Assembly (NCBI GenBank): GCA_019232795.1
Contig: JAFANH010000088.1
Location: forward strand, 1-64,000
Source: Burkholderiaceae bacterium
GTDB lineage: Bacteria > Pseudomonadota > Gammaproteobacteria > Burkholderiales > Burkholderiaceae_D
DNA length: 64,000 nt
Reading direction: 5' to 3'
The notes under the pieces were generated by a model. That model was not told the DNA's origin. It ran no database searches and saw only the letters and a list, made by a program, of their open reading frames with translations. A program made the position numbers and the translations under genes. How positions within the stretch are numbered: position 1 is the stretch's first letter; each line of letters opens with the position of its first letter. Positions 51,959 to 61,937 of the stretch are shown here, piece after piece.

Positions 51959-52183
51959 ATGTCTGCACTGCTGAACTACCTTAACGCTCAAGACAAAAAT
52001 GCTTTAGCGCGCGCAGCGCACTTGGCTGATCCGGTAAAAAGCATGATCAGTTTCGGCTTGACGGTTGATGAGCAGGATGTTTTGCTGTCAGGCGACAAAT
52101 ATCGACTCGCAGATGCAATGAAAATTCCATCGCATGAGCTTTCTTTAGTGGTTTATGTAGCGCCTATACAACCAATAGAATAA
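51959..52183 (+). CDS. Putative split-borosin precursor peptide 1
   Basis: 74 aa, ATG 51959 with AGGGAG upstream. The first about 58 residues form a small helical recognition domain with PVKSM and FGLTVDEQDVLLSGD, the kind of LigA-like leader found in SonA-type borosin precursors. The last 16 residues (HELSLVVYVAPIQPIE) are hydrophobic and would be the core that receives backbone N-methyl groups. It is paralogous to the second peptide (39 of 72 aligned positions identical). A weak promoter candidate is TTGTGG-17 bp-CATTAA (51891-51919). Assignment rests on size, the repeat of the gene and the methyltransferase downstream. Confidence 0.72.
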   Translation: MSALLNYLNAQDKNALARAAHLADPVKSMISFGLTVDEQDVLLSGDKYRLADAMKIPSHELSLVVYVAPIQPIE

Positions 52184-52434
52184 GGGAATGACTGATTGGA
52201 ATTCGGTTTGTCCCCGTGTAGTTGAATTATTGCGTCTGCACATTATTTACGTCTCAACTATGCAGTTCCAACCACCAAGTATGTCAGACGATACCTGACG
52301 CACGGAAGGCATACCTCTCGGAGTAGCTGTGCGTAAACATGCGTAGACGTCGTCGTAAGGTTGCTCTAGTGCGGCCGTCCAAACAACTTAGCCCCCAAAA
52401 TTTTTTGAATCCTTTTATCTAACCGGCGGACCAC

Positions 52435-52653
52435 ATGTCGAAACTGTTGGATTACATTAATCATCTCGATAAAGATGCAAGCGCGCGCGCTGAACACCAA
52501 ACTGCTCCGGTCAAGAGCATGACCAATTTCGGTTTGACGGTCGACGAACAAGATGCCTTGCTGGTTGGTGATCGGCAGCGAATTGCTGGCGCAATCGGCA
52601 TCCTGACCAAAGATCTTCCTATGATGATCTATATAGCGCCTGGGGTGAAATAA
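52435..52653 (+). CDS. Putative split-borosin precursor peptide 2
   Basis: 72 aa, ATG 52435. The leader matches precursor 1 closely (PVKSM, FGLTVDEQDALLVGD), while the tail differs: KDLPMMIYIAPGVK. Only the Leu, Tyr and Ala-Pro positions are kept in the core. A leader more conserved than the core is what RiPP precursor families show. The 251-bp gap before it has no gene and no obvious terminator. The diguanylate cyclase gene starts 16 bp after its stop, so these two are probably cotranscribed. Confidence 0.72.
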   Translation: MSKLLDYINHLDKDASARAEHQTAPVKSMTNFGLTVDEQDALLVGDRQRIAGAIGILTKDLPMMIYIAPGVK

Positions 52654-52669
52654 GCGAACGACAGTCACA

Positions 52670-54454
52670 ATGTGGACTACGCCCACGTGGGTGATTCATG
52701 TTGTGGCGACACTATGTGTTGCCGCAACGCTTGATGGTTTCCCGTTTATTGCTCAGGCGCAGACTGCCCCTGACACACTGCTCAATCGCGTTTATGAAGA
52801 GTTACCTCGCGGATCAGAATCTGCCAAAGTCACGTTCGATCAAATCGCCAAAATAGAGCCGACGCTTTCGCAAGCACAAAGGTTTCGATATCTGAAGCTA
52901 TTGTCGGTTTTCTACGGCCTCCAAGATATGGCCGCAGAAGAGGTAGCGACCAGTCGGAAAGCACTGCAATATGCCGCCAACGAAAACCAACGCGCAGGCT
53001 TACTGTACTTTCTGGTAGATGGCTATTCTCGCTTGGGCGAATACGAAAACGCTTTGCGAGCGATGAACGAAGGTGTTCTGCTGTTGCCAAAGTTGACTGA
53101 ACTTCAACCCAAAGCCGAGATACTACAATCTGCCATAGCGCTATATGAATCACTGCACGCTTATGATGAAGCTGGAGTGTTTGCACAGCGGATGATCGAC
53201 CTACCTGATGGCGATACCAAGTCAGCATGCATGGGGATGGCCGATCAAATTGAAATCACCTACTTGCAGCACGACGGCTCACGTCTACGAGCGTTGCGAC
53301 AGCAAGCGATAAAAATTTGCAATGATCGTGGCTTCAAAATTATCGCGCTCAATATTCAAGCATTGGACACCATTGACCGCCTCCGTTCCAATGGCGGCAC
53401 CAATGCCTTGAAAGAAAGTCTGCTCCTACTGAACGGACTAACCCAAGCCAGTGCACGTTCGGACTACAACACGCAACTGGCCGAAGCTATCGCCAAGTCC
53501 TATCTTTCTTTCCATCAGCCGGCCCTAGCCGAACCGTATGCGAATCACGCATGGCAATGGGCCAAGGAAGGCAACTCCCTTCAACTACAACAGCAGACCA
53601 GCGAAACCATGGCCGCCGTGCTGCGTGCTCAGGGTAAACTGGCGGAGGCGCTCAACTATCTCGACATCAGCCATACCTTATGGGAGAAATTACTGGAAGA
53701 GCGCTCACGTAAAGACCTGGCCTATGAACGCGTCAAGTTCGAACAGCAAGACCAAGCCGACCAAATCAAGCTGCTGACCCAGATCAATCAACTTCTGACG
53801 AGCGAGCGTGACTTGGAGAAGCGCAACAAGCACAGCCTGTGGCTAGTATTGCTGCTGGCGCTTATGCTGCTGGGCGGCGCCTTGGCCTGGCTGGTACAGA
53901 CGCGGCGCCAGCGGAACCAATACCGCACCTCGGCACAGATAGACAGCTTGACCGAGATCAGCAACCGCAGTCACTTCGTCGATGGCGCGTTGGCGACTTT
54001 CAAGGATACGCGCCGCAGTGTAGCAGTGGTGCTATTCGACATGGATCACTTCAAGCAGATCAACGACAATTACAGCCATGCGATCGGCGACTGGACGCTC
54101 AAGGCAGTGAGCGCAACCATCAAAGAATGCCTGCGCGCGCACGACATGTTCGGTCGCCTGGGCGGCGAGGAATTCGCCATTTGCCTGCCGAACACCGAGG
54201 AACGCGAAGCCCTGGCGTTGGCCGAACGCTGCCGCAGCGCCATCGAAGCCATCGATTCCAGTGACAGTGGCTTGCATTTTGACATTACGGCGAGCTTTGG
54301 CGTAGCCGTACGTCCAGCCCTTGGCTCCGCCTGTTTTGAAGATACGCTGGCCGCCGCCGACCATGCACTTTACCGCGCCAAGCGTCTGGGGCGTAACCGA
54401 GTGGTCGCGCATCAGGAAAGTACTTTAGTAACAAATGAGGAACAAGTAGCATGA
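52670..54454 (+). CDS. TPR-sensor diguanylate cyclase (GGDEF)
   Basis: 594 aa. A signal or anchor sequence (about 7-30) is followed by a periplasmic helical region with TPR-like repeats (about 35-345), a coiled coil, one transmembrane segment (about 388-409) and a cytoplasmic GGDEF domain. The active-site motif is GGEEF at 498-502, the metal site lies in FDMDHFKQIND, and an inhibitory RxxD (RAHD, 489-492) stands five residues before it. It should make cyclic di-GMP under feedback control. Its stop overlaps the methyltransferase start (ATGA), which ties it to the borosin genes; no cyclic di-GMP effector is seen nearby. Confidence 0.93.
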   Translation: MWTTPTWVIHVVATLCVAATLDGFPFIAQAQTAPDTLLNRVYEELPRGSESAKVTFDQIAKIEPTLSQAQRFRYLKLLSVFYGLQDMAAEEVATSRKALQYAANENQRAGLLYFLVDGYSRLGEYENALRAMNEGVLLLPKLTELQPKAEILQSAIALYESLHAYDEAGVFAQRMIDLPDGDTKSACMGMADQIEITYLQHDGSRLRALRQQAIKICNDRGFKIIALNIQALDTIDRLRSNGGTNALKESLLLLNGLTQASARSDYNTQLAEAIAKSYLSFHQPALAEPYANHAWQWAKEGNSLQLQQQTSETMAAVLRAQGKLAEALNYLDISHTLWEKLLEERSRKDLAYERVKFEQQDQADQIKLLTQINQLLTSERDLEKRNKHSLWLVLLLALMLLGGALAWLVQTRRQRNQYRTSAQIDSLTEISNRSHFVDGALATFKDTRRSVAVVLFDMDHFKQINDNYSHAIGDWTLKAVSATIKECLRAHDMFGRLGGEEFAICLPNTEEREALALAERCRSAIEAIDSSDSGLHFDITASFGVAVRPALGSACFEDTLAAADHALYRAKRLGRNRVVAHQESTLVTNEEQVA

Positions 54455-55269
54455 ATGTAAGTAGTCCAAGTATGGAAAAGCGCGGGAGCCTGGTATGCGT
54501 AGGCACTGGCATGCGCCTGGGCGGACAAATCACACCTATTGCGCAGAGCTACATTGAAAATTCGGACGTCGTGCTGGCGGCGGTTTCCAATACGTTAGCA
54601 CGCAAATGGCTGCAAGGCTTGGCGCGCGAATATGTCTGCCTGACTCAACATTACGACTTGACCAAAGAAGAAGGCAAAACCCGGCGCGACACTTACCGCG
54701 CCATGACAGCCGATATCATGGGACAGGTGCGAGCCGGTAAAGCCGTATGTGCTGCGTTTTACGGCCACCCCGGCATCTTCGCCTGCGTTGCCCATCTTGC
54801 GATCGAAGCTGCACGCAAGGAAGGCTATGAGGCGCACATGGAGCCCGGTGTTTCGGCGCTCGATTGTCTGGTCGCTGACCTCGGCATCGACCCTGGTGCG
54901 TATGGCCTGCAGTCGATGGAAACGACGCAGTACATGATCCACCAGCGCCCGCTCGACACAAGTAGTCTGCTGGTATTGTGGCAGCCCGGCGTGGCCGGCG
55001 ACCTGAGCCTGAAGCGTTTCGATACCGTGCCGGCGCGTCTGCAAATCCTGGTCGACAAATTGGCACGGCATTATCCCTTAGATCATGAAGTGATCCTGTA
55101 CGAAGCTGCCACTCGTCCGTTCGAAGCAACCCGTATCGACAGAATGGCGTTGCGTGACTTACCTGCGGCAGAGGTCAAGCCTGCCACAACGCTGGTGATC
55201 TCCCCGGCACAGGAGCCTGTGGGCGACGAAGAAACCATAGGCTTGCTCGACGCACTAGCGCTGGCCTAA
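54451..55269 (+). CDS. Borosin-type peptide alpha-N-methyltransferase
   Basis: 272 aa SAM-dependent enzyme of the tetrapyrrole-methylase fold. SLVCVGTGMRLGGQITPIA (about 13-31) is the SAM strand-loop; RRDTYRAM (78-85), FYGHPGIF (103-110) and EPGVSALDCLVADLGIDPG (131-149) match the OphMA/SonM N-methyltransferase group rather than cobalamin enzymes. It would methylate backbone amides of the precursor cores. It has no fused core peptide at its C-terminus (GLLDALALA), so it fits the split type, with the substrate encoded separately. The start at 54451 overlaps the cyclase stop by 4 bp; GAGG lies just upstream. No cobalamin or siroheme genes are nearby. Confidence 0.85.
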   Translation: MNVSSPSMEKRGSLVCVGTGMRLGGQITPIAQSYIENSDVVLAAVSNTLARKWLQGLAREYVCLTQHYDLTKEEGKTRRDTYRAMTADIMGQVRAGKAVCAAFYGHPGIFACVAHLAIEAARKEGYEAHMEPGVSALDCLVADLGIDPGAYGLQSMETTQYMIHQRPLDTSSLLVLWQPGVAGDLSLKRFDTVPARLQILVDKLARHYPLDHEVILYEAATRPFEATRIDRMALRDLPAAEVKPATTLVISPAQEPVGDEETIGLLDALALA

Positions 55270-55282
55270 CCAAGTTCGCAGA

Positions 55283-55343
55283 CTGGGATGAAATCCCAGC
55301 AATCGGCCTCAACACATGACGGTTTGCTGGGATTTCATCCCAG
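55283..55343. repeat. Palindromic repeat, family C
   Basis: CTGGGATGAAATCCCAGCAA (55283-55302) and its exact inverse (55324-55343). Each arm is itself a hairpin (CTGGGAT-GAA-ATCCCAG). It lies directly after the methyltransferase stop and could fold into a cruciform. Confidence 0.85.
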
Positions 55344-55364
55344 CCTACAGACTATCTTGACGAG

Positions 55365-55404
55365 CACCCTCTCCCCTACCCCTCTCCCGGCCTGCGGGAG
55401 AGGG
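55365..55404. repeat. Single REP unit, family A
   Basis: CACCCTCTCCCCTACCCCTC and TCCCGGCCTGCGGGAGAGGG, preceded by ATCTTGACGAG, which matches the spacer of the paired units at 24681 and 42632. Confidence 0.85.
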
Positions 55405-55420
55405 AACCCCCAGACAAAAA

Positions 55421-55443
55421 AAGCGAGCCGCAGCTCGCTTTTT
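55421..55443. terminator. Bidirectional terminator between methyltransferase and gltA
   Basis: AAGCGAGC (55421-55428) pairs with GCTCGCTT (55433-55440), flanked by an A run and a T run, between convergent genes. Confidence 0.9.
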
Positions 55444-55462
55444 CATTTACAGCCTACGCCTA

Positions 55463-56767
55463 TCAACGCTTGCCGATAGGCAACACGTCGCGTGTCGTCG
55501 CGCCGACGAACAACTGGCGCGGACGGCCGATCTTTTGTTCCGGGTCCGAGATCATTTCGTTCCACTGGGCGATCCAGCCTATGGTGCGCGCCATGGCGAA
55601 GATGCCGGTGAACAGCGAGACCGGGATACCCAGGGCCGATTGCACAATGCCCGAGTAGAAGTCGACGTTCGGGTAGAGCTTGCGGCTGACGAAGTATTCG
55701 TCTTCCAGTGCGACCTTTTCGAGCTGCATGGCGAGCTTGAACAGCGGGTCGTTTTCCAGGCCGAGTTCGTTCAGCACTTCGTAGCAGGTTTCGCGCATGA
55801 GCTTGGCGCGCGGATCGTAGTTCTTGTAGACGCGGTGACCAAAGCCCATCAGCTTGACGCCGCTGTTCTTGTCCTTAACCTGCTTGACGAATTCGCCGAT
55901 CTTGTCCGGCGAACCGATTTCCTTGAGCATGTTCAACGCAGCCTCGTTGGCGCCGCCGTGCGCCGGGCCCCACAGGCAGGCGATACCGGCAGCGATACAG
56001 GCGAACGGGTTGGCGCCGCTCGAGCCGGACAAGCGCACGGTCGAGGTCGAGGCGTTCTGTTCGTGGTCGGCGTGCAGGATCAGGATGCGGTCGAGCGCGC
56101 GCACCAGCACGTCGTTGACCTTGTACTCTTCGCACGGGTTCGAGAACATCATGCGCATGAAGTTGGCGCTGTACGACAGGTCGTTACGCGGGTAGACGAA
56201 AGGCTGGCCGATCGAATACTTGTAGGCCATGGCGACCAGCGTCGGCATCTTGGCGATCAGGCGCACGGCCGAGACTTCGCGGTGATGCGGGTCGTTGATG
56301 TCGAGCGAGTCATGGTAGAACGAAGCCAGCGCGCCGACCGTGCCGACCAGCACCGACATCGGGTGCGCGTCGCGGCGGAAACCGCGGAAGAAGAATTGCA
56401 TCTGCTCGTGCACCATGGTGTGCTCAGTCACGGTGCTGACGAACTTATCCTTCTGCGTCTGGTTCGGCAGTTCGCCGTTCAGCAACAGGTAGCAGGTTTC
56501 GAGGAAGTCGCAATTCACAGCCAATTGCTCGATCGGGTAGCCGCGGTACAGCAGCTCGCCCTTGTCGCCGTCGATGTAGGTGATCGAGGAATTGCACGAC
56601 GCGGTGGACATGAAGCCCGGGTCGTAGGTGAACTTGCCGGTGGTGCCGTACAGCTTGCGGATGTCGATCACGTCCGGGCCGACCGTGCCCTTGTAAATGG
56701 GCAGTTCGAGCGAGGGGCTGCCGTCCGAAAACGATAGCGTGGCTTTGGTGTCAGAAGTGGTGGGCAT
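55463..56767 (-). CDS. gltA: Citrate synthase
   Basis: 434 aa, type II hexameric form typical of proteobacteria. Catalytic His in [16 protein letters not shown], His in [15 protein letters not shown] and Asp in the [21 protein letters not shown] region. It makes citrate from acetyl-CoA and oxaloacetate. ATG 56767 ([13 protein letters not shown]) with GGAAGAG before it. It is downstream of sdhE on the same strand. Confidence 0.97.
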   Translation of the reverse strand: MPTTSDTKATLSFSDGSPSLELPIYKGTVGPDVIDIRKLYGTTGKFTYDPGFMSTASCNSSITYIDGDKGELLYRGYPIEQLAVNCDFLETCYLLLNGELPNQTQKDKFVSTVTEHTMVHEQMQFFFRGFRRDAHPMSVLVGTVGALASFYHDSLDINDPHHREVSAVRLIAKMPTLVAMAYKYSIGQPFVYPRNDLSYSANFMRMMFSNPCEEYKVNDVLVRALDRILILHADHEQNASTSTVRLSGSSGANPFACIAAGIACLWGPAHGGANEAALNMLKEIGSPDKIGEFVKQVKDKNSGVKLMGFGHRVYKNYDPRAKLMRETCYEVLNELGLENDPLFKLAMQLEKVALEDEYFVSRKLYPNVDFYSGIVQSALGIPVSLFTGIFAMARTIGWIAQWNEMISDPEQKIGRPRQLFVGATTRDVLPIGKR

Positions 56768-56842
56768 GGCTCTTCCTTCTCAAGGAGCGGGTAGATGAAA
56801 TAAAAAGCAAACCAGTCAAATACCGGGGCACTCGCACGGCGC

Positions 56843-57115
56843 TCAGGCCTGGCGCAAACGCTCCAGCAATGCGCGCACGTGCGGCAAGTCGACCTCGCCT
56901 TCCGGCTCACTGCGCGCCAACAGCAAATTCAGCAAATCGTTGTCCGCCAGGTCCATCAGGCGGGTGAAGGCATCCACTTCCTCGTCGGTCAGGCTCAGTT
57001 CATGCGCATCGAGGAAGCGCGTCACGATCAAGTCGTTTTCCAGCAAACCGCGCCTGCTGCGCCAGCGCAGACGGGCGCGTTGGGCGGGATCGGCTTGATG
57101 CGTGACACTGCTCAT
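56843..57115 (-). CDS. sdhE: Succinate dehydrogenase assembly factor SdhE
   Basis: 90 aa from ATG 57115 (MSSVTHQADPAQRARLRWRS); a longer frame upstream is not needed. The RRGLLENDLIVTRFLD stretch is the FAD-assembly motif (RGxxE), and SLTDEEVDAFTRLMDLADNDL closes the five-helix fold. It helps attach FAD to SdhA. It lies between sdhB and gltA. Confidence 0.93.
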   Translation of the reverse strand: MSSVTHQADPAQRARLRWRSRRGLLENDLIVTRFLDAHELSLTDEEVDAFTRLMDLADNDLLNLLLARSEPEGEVDLPHVRALLERLRQA

Positions 57116-57223
57116 TACTGCATATTCCTGCAACGAATTCCTACAATTCAATCAGAAAATCAGTTTGACACAGTTCAAAAATTTCCGTCGAAGCTGGTGA
57201 AACTGTGTACTAAACGATATTTC

Positions 57224-57937
57224 CTAGACTGCGCGGCGAACCATCAATTCCTTGATCTTGCCGATCGCCTTGTTCGGGTTCAGACCCTTCGGGCAGACGT
57301 CGACGCAGTTCATGATTGAGTGGCAGCGGAACAGGCGGTACGGATCTTCCAGGTTGTCCAGACGCGCGCCGGTGGCTTCGTCGCGGCTGTCGGCGATGAA
57401 GCGGTAGGCTTGCAGCAGACCTGCCGGGCCGACGAACTTGTCCGGGTTCCACCAGAACGACGGGCACGAGGTCGAGCAGCAGGCGCACAGGATGCACTCG
57501 TACAGGCCATCCAGCTCTTCGCGCTGGGTCGGGCTCTGCAGGCGCTCCTTTTCTGGCGGAATGCTGTCGTTGACCAGGTAGGGCTTGATCGATTCGTACT
57601 GCTTGAAGAACTGCGTCATGTCCACGATCAGGTCGCGGATCACCGGCAGGCCCGGCAGCGGGCGCAGCACGATGGGTTCGGTCAGTTCGTTCAGGTTGGT
57701 GATGCAAGCCAGGCCGTTCTTGCCGTTGATGTTCATGGCGTCCGAACCGCACACGCCTTCGCGGCAGGAGCGGCGCAGCGCCAGCGAGTCGTCGACGTCG
57801 GCCTTGATGCGCTGCAGAGCATCGAGCAGCATCTTGTCGGTCGGTTGCAGCTCGACCGTCAGGTCTTGCATGTAGGGCTTGGCGTCCTTGTCCGGATCGT
57901 AGCGATAGATTTTGAACTTGAGAGTACGTGTCGTCAT
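57224..57937 (-). CDS. sdhB: Succinate dehydrogenase iron-sulfur subunit
   Basis: 237 aa. [2Fe-2S] ligands in [20 protein letters not shown] and the [4Fe-4S]/[3Fe-4S] cysteines in [17 protein letters not shown] and [17 protein letters not shown] are all present. It carries electrons from SdhA to the quinone. It begins 12 bp after sdhA. Confidence 0.97.
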   Translation of the reverse strand: MTTRTLKFKIYRYDPDKDAKPYMQDLTVELQPTDKMLLDALQRIKADVDDSLALRRSCREGVCGSDAMNINGKNGLACITNLNELTEPIVLRPLPGLPVIRDLIVDMTQFFKQYESIKPYLVNDSIPPEKERLQSPTQREELDGLYECILCACCSTSCPSFWWNPDKFVGPAGLLQAYRFIADSRDEATGARLDNLEDPYRLFRCHSIMNCVDVCPKGLNPNKAIGKIKELMVRRAV

Positions 57938-57949
57938 AATCCGGCCTTG

Positions 57950-59728
<1,779 letters not shown>

Positions 59729-59730
59729 GA

Positions 59731-60120
59731 TTAGGCTCTCCAGAGAATCTGCGCCGCCCATCCGGCACAACCGATCAACCACAGGATTGTGGCAATTTGC
59801 AGAGTAAGACGCAGTGCGACCGACTTGACGTAGTCCATCCAGATGTCGCGCACGCCGACCCACACGTGATAAAACAGGGCCATGAAGGTGACGAAGGTGG
59901 CGGTCTTGAACCACTGCATGGCGAACAGGCCAGCCCAGCCTTCGTAGCTGAAGTCCTTGCCGGTCAGGAACAGCGCCAGCAGGATGACGGTGTAAGTGGC
60001 CATCACGATCGCGGTGACGCGCTGGGCCAGCCAGTCGCGCATGCCGTAATGGGCGCCGACCACCAGGCGCTTCGGTCCCACGCCGTGGGCGTCGCCGTAG
60101 GCGATTTCGTTTTCAGTCAT
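59731..60120 (-). CDS. sdhD: Succinate dehydrogenase membrane anchor SdhD
   Basis: 129 aa from ATG 60120 (MTENEIAYGDAHGVGPKRL) with GGAG upstream. Three transmembrane segments (QRVTAIVMATYTVILLALFL; TATFVTFMALFYHVWVGVRD; IATILWLIGCAGWAAQILW); the FYHVWVGVRDIWMDYV helix carries the haem-ligand His. It starts one base after the sdhC stop. Confidence 0.93.
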   Translation of the reverse strand: MTENEIAYGDAHGVGPKRLVVGAHYGMRDWLAQRVTAIVMATYTVILLALFLTGKDFSYEGWAGLFAMQWFKTATFVTFMALFYHVWVGVRDIWMDYVKSVALRLTLQIATILWLIGCAGWAAQILWRA

Positions 60121-60121
60121 T

Positions 60122-60535
60122 TTAGAATGCTCCAAACAATTTCAGGGCGACCAGCGCAGCCAGCGGCAGGCTGACGACGAATACGCCGACGGAAGACTTG
60201 CGCGCGCTATCCTTGTCGAGGCCGATGTGCATATCCATGATCAGGTGGCGGATGCCGGCGCAGAAGTGGTGCAGGTAAGCCCAGGACAGGGCCAGGATGA
60301 TCAGCTTGACGAACACGCCGGAAGTGAAACCCTTCAGATAGGCGAAGGTGTCTTCCGACAGCAGGCTCTGGTCAAGCAGATAGAGCAGGAAAGGCAGCAG
60401 CAGGAAAAGCAGGAAACCGCTGATACGGTGCAAAATCGAGACGATGCTGGCCAGTGGCATCCGGTAATTCGGCAAATCCGCGAACGCATGAATGTTCCGG
60501 AATTCGCGCCGGCTTTTTTTTACGGCGTCAGACAT
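60122..60535 (-). CDS. sdhC: Succinate dehydrogenase cytochrome b subunit SdhC
   Basis: 137 aa from ATG 60535 (MSDAVKKSRREFRNIHAFAD) with GGAGG upstream. Signature RMPLASIVSILHRISGFLLF and haem-ligand His in LHHFCAGIRHLIMDMH; three transmembrane segments. It is first gene of sdhCDAB-sdhE-gltA. The 215 bp to gntR hold a REP unit and presumably the operon promoter. Confidence 0.95.
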   Translation of the reverse strand: MSDAVKKSRREFRNIHAFADLPNYRMPLASIVSILHRISGFLLFLLLPFLLYLLDQSLLSEDTFAYLKGFTSGVFVKLIILALSWAYLHHFCAGIRHLIMDMHIGLDKDSARKSSVGVFVVSLPLAALVALKLFGAF

Positions 60536-60700
60536 GAATAAATCCTCCAAACCTGTTGAACCTGAAAATCCCGCTATTCTCGCCGATTTTTGTGCATCAC
60601 ATCAAATTAGGACCATCGAATGCGGCGGCGTCCGCATCGACACTTGTTTTCACGGTGCTGAAAACCTTCTAAAAATTTCTACGGGCGCGCCGTTCAATCA

Positions 60701-60728
60701 CCCCTCGCCTGCTCGCGGGAGAGGGGGT
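60701..60728. repeat. Single REP unit, family A
   Basis: CCCCTCGCCTGCTCGCGGGA then GAGGGGGT; a shortened member of the same family, between gntR and sdhC. Confidence 0.75.
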
Positions 60729-60750
60729 GCAACTTGAGACGCCCGTATTT

Positions 60751-61542
60751 CTAACTGAGTTCGTTACGGTAGTGATGCCCCTCGGTCAGATACCATCCGC
60801 GCCGCACTTCGACCGGCTTGTCACCATAGGTGAACGACACGCGTTCGACACTCAGCAACGGCGTATCGATGGATACGTTCAATAGCTGCGCTTGCGCCTG
60901 ATCGGCGCTGACCGCCCGCAGCTTTTCCGTGGCACGTATCATGTGCGTGCCGAATTCGGTTTCGAACAAGCCGTACATCGGCCCCTTGTATTCGGCCAGC
61001 CGTTCGGCGGTCAATCCCTTGAAGATCGCGCCCGGCAGCCACAATTCTTCCAGAATGGTCGGCGCGCCTTCGAAAACCTGCACGCGCTTGATGAAAATGA
61101 CGGAATCGCCGGATTTGATGTCGAGCAGGCGCGCTACGTCGGCCGGCGCACGCAAGCGCTTGACTTCGACGATGTGGTTTTCGGGGTTGTGCGGTTCGCC
61201 GACGTCGGGCATCAGCCGCAGGAAGCGGAAATGCGCGCGCTCTTCATGGTGGGTGGCGACGAAAGTACCCTTGCCCTGACGGCGCACGACCAGGTTTTCG
61301 GCGGCCAGTTCGTCGATGGCCTTGCGTACCGTGCCCTGGCTGACCTTGAAGCGCGCAGCCAATTCGATTTCGCTGGGAATCAACTCGCCCGGCTTCCATT
61401 CGCCGGACTGCAGGCCGTGCAGGATCAAGGCCTTGATCTGCTGATATAAGGGGCTGAAAGTTGGCGAACTGGCGCCGGAAAGATTACCCGCCCCGGCGCC
61501 GGAACCGCCAGGACTTGCCAAATGGGACGGGATGGAACTCAT
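60751..61542 (-). CDS. GntR/HutC-family transcriptional regulator
   Basis: 263 aa. After a Ser/Gly-rich head, the winged helix-turn-helix (about 35-100; LIPSEIELAARFKVSQGTVR then KAIDELAAENLVVRRQGKGTF) is followed by a UTRA ligand domain (about 115-255). It sits between sdhC and the divergent mdh gene, and a palindromic site lies just upstream of its start and of mdh. It probably controls TCA-cycle genes in answer to a metabolite (inference from place). Confidence 0.9.
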   Translation of the reverse strand: MSSIPSHLASPGGSGAGAGNLSGASSPTFSPLYQQIKALILHGLQSGEWKPGELIPSEIELAARFKVSQGTVRKAIDELAAENLVVRRQGKGTFVATHHEERAHFRFLRLMPDVGEPHNPENHIVEVKRLRAPADVARLLDIKSGDSVIFIKRVQVFEGAPTILEELWLPGAIFKGLTAERLAEYKGPMYGLFETEFGTHMIRATEKLRAVSADQAQAQLLNVSIDTPLLSVERVSFTYGDKPVEVRRGWYLTEGHHYRNELS

Positions 61543-61653
61543 GCAAAGCTCGTCGCAATGTCGTTACAAAAATCGCCGCAGAAATCGCCGCAAGAAGGAA
61601 GTCTAATTTGACCACAAAACGCCGATTGCCGTCCAGCAAAAAGTAAGATGTAA

Positions 61654-61682
61654 TGTATCTTATATAAGACATAAGATATACA
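61654..61682. promoter_or_regulatory. Palindromic operator, likely of the GntR regulator
   Basis: TGTATCTTA at the left and TAAGATATACA at the right are near-perfect inverses, around the inner palindrome CTTATATAAG (61659-61668). It lies between the divergent gntR and mdh genes and touches the mdh -35 box, so binding would block mdh transcription and probably gntR itself. The rest of the 395-bp gap (61543-61937) holds no gene. Confidence 0.7.
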
Positions 61683-61711
61683 TTGACAACACGGTCCGCG
61701 CGACCTAAACT
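61683..61711 (+). promoter_or_regulatory. Candidate mdh promoter
   Basis: TTGACA (61683-61688), 17 bp, TAAACT (61706-61711). The transcript would have a leader of about 220 nt before the mdh ATG. Confidence 0.65.
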
Positions 61712-61937
61712 CGCTAGCGACGAAGGTTGCATGAAAGGCGGTGCCGCACTGCCGCTGCACACGCATCGCGCTTCTTGGATCGCCGCTGAATACCACTATG
61801 CATACCAGTTGCTCGAACCCGTTCCGCTGACGCGATTGCGCGTTCAACGGTATCATTGTTGGCTCGACCGAATTCCCTGCTCCGGCATCGACTTATTATC
61901 GTACTTCTTTACTTCATCACTTCATTGGAGATTCATC

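Noticed and set aside
54451-55269. Cobalamin or siroheme methyltransferase (tetrapyrrole methylase fold)
   Set aside because: The FYGHPG and LGIDPG motifs and the paralogous small peptides point to the borosin group, and no cob, cbi or cys genes are near.
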